Source: Pseudomonadota bacterium
Lineage (GTDB): Bacteria > Desulfobacterota > WTBG01 > CAIYCZ01
Length of the DNA: 5,376 nt
Direction: 5' to 3'
NCBI GenBank assembly: GCA_026388865.1
Contig: JAPLIX010000362.1
Span: 1-5,376, forward strand
The translations under genes were made by a program, and so were the position numbers. A model generated the notes under the pieces. The model was given only the letters and a program-made list of their open reading frames with translations, ran no database searches and was not told the DNA's origin. Shown piece by piece: positions 4,512-5,376 of this stretch (its first letter is position 1; each line of letters starts with the position of its first letter).

Positions 4512-5063
4512 TTATTGAACAACCCAGACCTGCTGCTGCGTCCAGTATCCCGGACCACCCGGTCTTTCCTCCCAATGTCCCAGCACCCATACATCACGTC
4601 CCTTGTCGTAATACTGATCAACCCAGTACCGCTGGCTACCTGGCACCCAGATCTGTTGCGTCTCCCAGTGGCCGCTCGGGGCATAGTAAGTTGGAGCATA
4701 GTAAACAGGAGCAGGTGCATAGTAGACAGGTGCAGGAGCATAATAAACCGGAGCATAGCCATAACCGTAGTAGGGATCGCCATAGCCATAATAAGGATAT
4801 CCTCCCAGGTTTATTCCAACTGCCCAGCTGTTATAACCGTAGCCACCATAGTAACCTCCACCATGACCGTAACCTCCATGGCCACCATAGTATCCACCGC
4901 CTCTATACCCACCGCCTCCATAGTGTCCACCTCCACCATGACCGTAACCCCCACCCCCATGGCCTCCAGAGTATCCACCACCTCTATACCCACCCCCAGC
5001 GCTGACAATAGTAGCTAGTGAAAGACATAAAACAAAGATTATAAACGATACTAATTTTTTCAT
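4512..5063 (-). CDS. Secreted Gly/Tyr/His-rich repeat protein with Trp-rich C-terminus
   Basis: This is a 183-residue exported protein of unknown function. Residues 1-22 form a classic Sec signal peptide: MKKLVSF, then a hydrophobic core, ending in ATIVSA with likely cleavage after A22. Residues 23-78 are almost wholly Gly, Tyr, His and Arg and consist of two similar blocks, each starting GGYRGGGY and continuing with GGHGG and GHGGG. Residues 103-128 hold APVYYAP three times plus TYYAP. Residues 131-183 are Trp-rich, with GHWETQQIWVPG, RYWVDQYY, VWVLGHWEERPG and GYWTQQQVWV. This resembles the W-x-x-G-x-W type repeats of small exported proteins in Gram-negatives. AAGGAGG (5078-5072) lies 8 nt before ATG 5063. 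A periplasmic or surface role and metal binding by the His/Tyr stretch are only guesses. Confidence 0.8.
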   Translation of the reverse strand: MKKLVSFIIFVLCLSLATIVSAGGGYRGGGYSGGHGGGGYGHGGGGHYGGGGYRGGGYYGGHGGYGHGGGYYGGYGYNSWAVGINLGGYPYYGYGDPYYGYGYAPVYYAPAPVYYAPAPVYYAPTYYAPSGHWETQQIWVPGSQRYWVDQYYDKGRDVWVLGHWEERPGGPGYWTQQQVWVVQ

Positions 5064-5071
5064 CAGCCTAT

Positions 5072-5078
5072 CCTCCTT
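5072..5078 (-). promoter_or_regulatory. Shine-Dalgarno of the Gly-rich gene
   Basis: AAGGAGG on the - strand lies 8 nt before ATG 5063, consensus in sequence and spacing. It confirms strand and start for a repeat-rich gene whose other frames are also open. Confidence 0.8.
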
Positions 5079-5126
5079 ATATATGAATTCCCAATATGTA
5101 AAATGAGAACCCTTTTTTATTTAATC

Positions 5127-5184
5127 ATTATACCCCTTCTATTTCCATCATCCTATAATATTATAGCACATTTTTTGGATTATA
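5127..5184 (-). promoter_or_regulatory. Candidate promoter region with three TATAAT boxes
   Basis: On the - strand TATAAT occurs at 5127-5132, 5160-5165 and 5179-5184. The middle one overlaps the perfect 14-nt palindrome CTATAATATTATAG (5153-5166), which could be an operator. No good -35 box at 16-18 bp was found for any of them, and the region is AT-rich, so this is a weak call. Confidence 0.3.
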
Positions 5185-5210
5185 GTCCCTGCCCTCAATC
5201 CCAAATTCCC

Positions 5211-5376
5211 TTAAAACGTAATCATCTCTTTAAAACTGTTTACATATTCTGCTGTGGATTTGATGTGGGGAGCAATCTCCTGCAATTTTGCGTATGGCAG
5301 TGTATAGGTGAGTTCGCTTTCCTCAAGCCCTGCAAACATTCTCCAAGCTGTGTCGCTGGTGGAAAATGTCGGCTGC
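5211..5376 (-). CDS. C-terminal end of an unrecognised protein (partial)
   Basis: The frame runs in from the right edge and ends at TAA 5213-5211, giving about 54 residues. The sequence starts QPTFSTSDTAWRMF and goes on to LEESELTYTLPYAKLQEIAP, ending EYVNSFKEMITF. It is soluble, mixed helix by appearance, with no membrane segment or known motif. The other two - strand frames are closed by stops, and the composition is coding-like. The family cannot be named from this fragment. It could be co-directional with the Gly-rich gene, but the 147-bp AT-rich gap suggests separate promoters. Confidence 0.55.
   Translation of the reverse strand, partial: QPTFSTSDTAWRMFAGLEESELTYTLPYAKLQEIAPHIKSTAEYVNSFKEMITF

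Noticed and set aside
4830..4995. Spaced repeats that could suggest a CRISPR array
   Set aside because: The repeats are degenerate Gly-rich codons with no constant repeat and unique spacer pattern.
4515..5018. 167- and 104-residue + strand frames and other - strand frames in the Gly-rich region
   Set aside because: They are open only because of the repetitive Gly/Tyr codons. The - strand frame from 5063 has the signal peptide and the AAGGAGG site.

Overview
This 5.4 kb window looks like chromosomal DNA from an anaerobe of the Desulfobacterota (classical Deltaproteobacteria), possibly close to Geobacter, Pelobacter or Desulfuromonas. That placement is inference. It rests on a probable selenocysteine-encoding DsbA-family gene, a short omega subunit, a multi-S1-domain protein and a dispersed palindromic repeat family of a kind I associate with those genomes. 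No taxonomic marker was searched.

Left part, + strand (1-1423). An intrinsic terminator at 78-119 closes a gene lying mostly outside the window. A 66-residue unrecognised ORF follows. Next is the most interesting gene: a FrnE-like DsbA-family thioredoxin-fold oxidoreductase whose reading frame runs from ATG 437 to 1039 only if the in-frame TGA at 473-475 is read. The TGA sits exactly where the first cysteine of the CPxC active site belongs, giving U-P-F-C. A small hairpin with a G-G-U-containing loop begins just downstream at the spacing expected for a bacterial SECIS element. A gene caller without selenocysteine awareness would report only the truncated C-terminal 164 residues. Then comes rpoZ (RNA polymerase omega subunit).

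Middle part, - strand (1567-4196). This holds a spermidine-synthase-like methyltransferase-fold protein (1655-2332) and, upstream of it, an S1-domain RNA-binding protein with four S1 repeats. The S1 protein is split into two in-frame halves by a TAA at 3372-3374. A palindromic MITE-like element of about 160 bp occupies each gap around these genes: full copies at 2427-2586 and 4038-4196, and a truncated, inverted copy at 1591-1658. The truncated copy appears to supply the stop codon of the methyltransferase-like gene.

Right part (4198-5376). The - strand carries the 3' half of a tRNA (anticodon loop through encoded CCA), followed by a strong terminator and lacking its 5' half. This is the usual footprint of site-specific integration at a tRNA gene, or of tRNA decay. 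Upstream of it on the - strand lie a secreted Gly/Tyr/His-rich repeat protein with a Trp-rich C-terminus, and the C-terminal end of an unrecognised gene at the window edge.

The genes do not form one pathway. The window reads as housekeeping genes separated by repeat insertions and, on the right, a probable recombination junction. The two in-frame stops contrast: the TGA in the FrnE-like gene looks recoded, while the TAA in the S1 gene looks like a lesion or a sequencing error.
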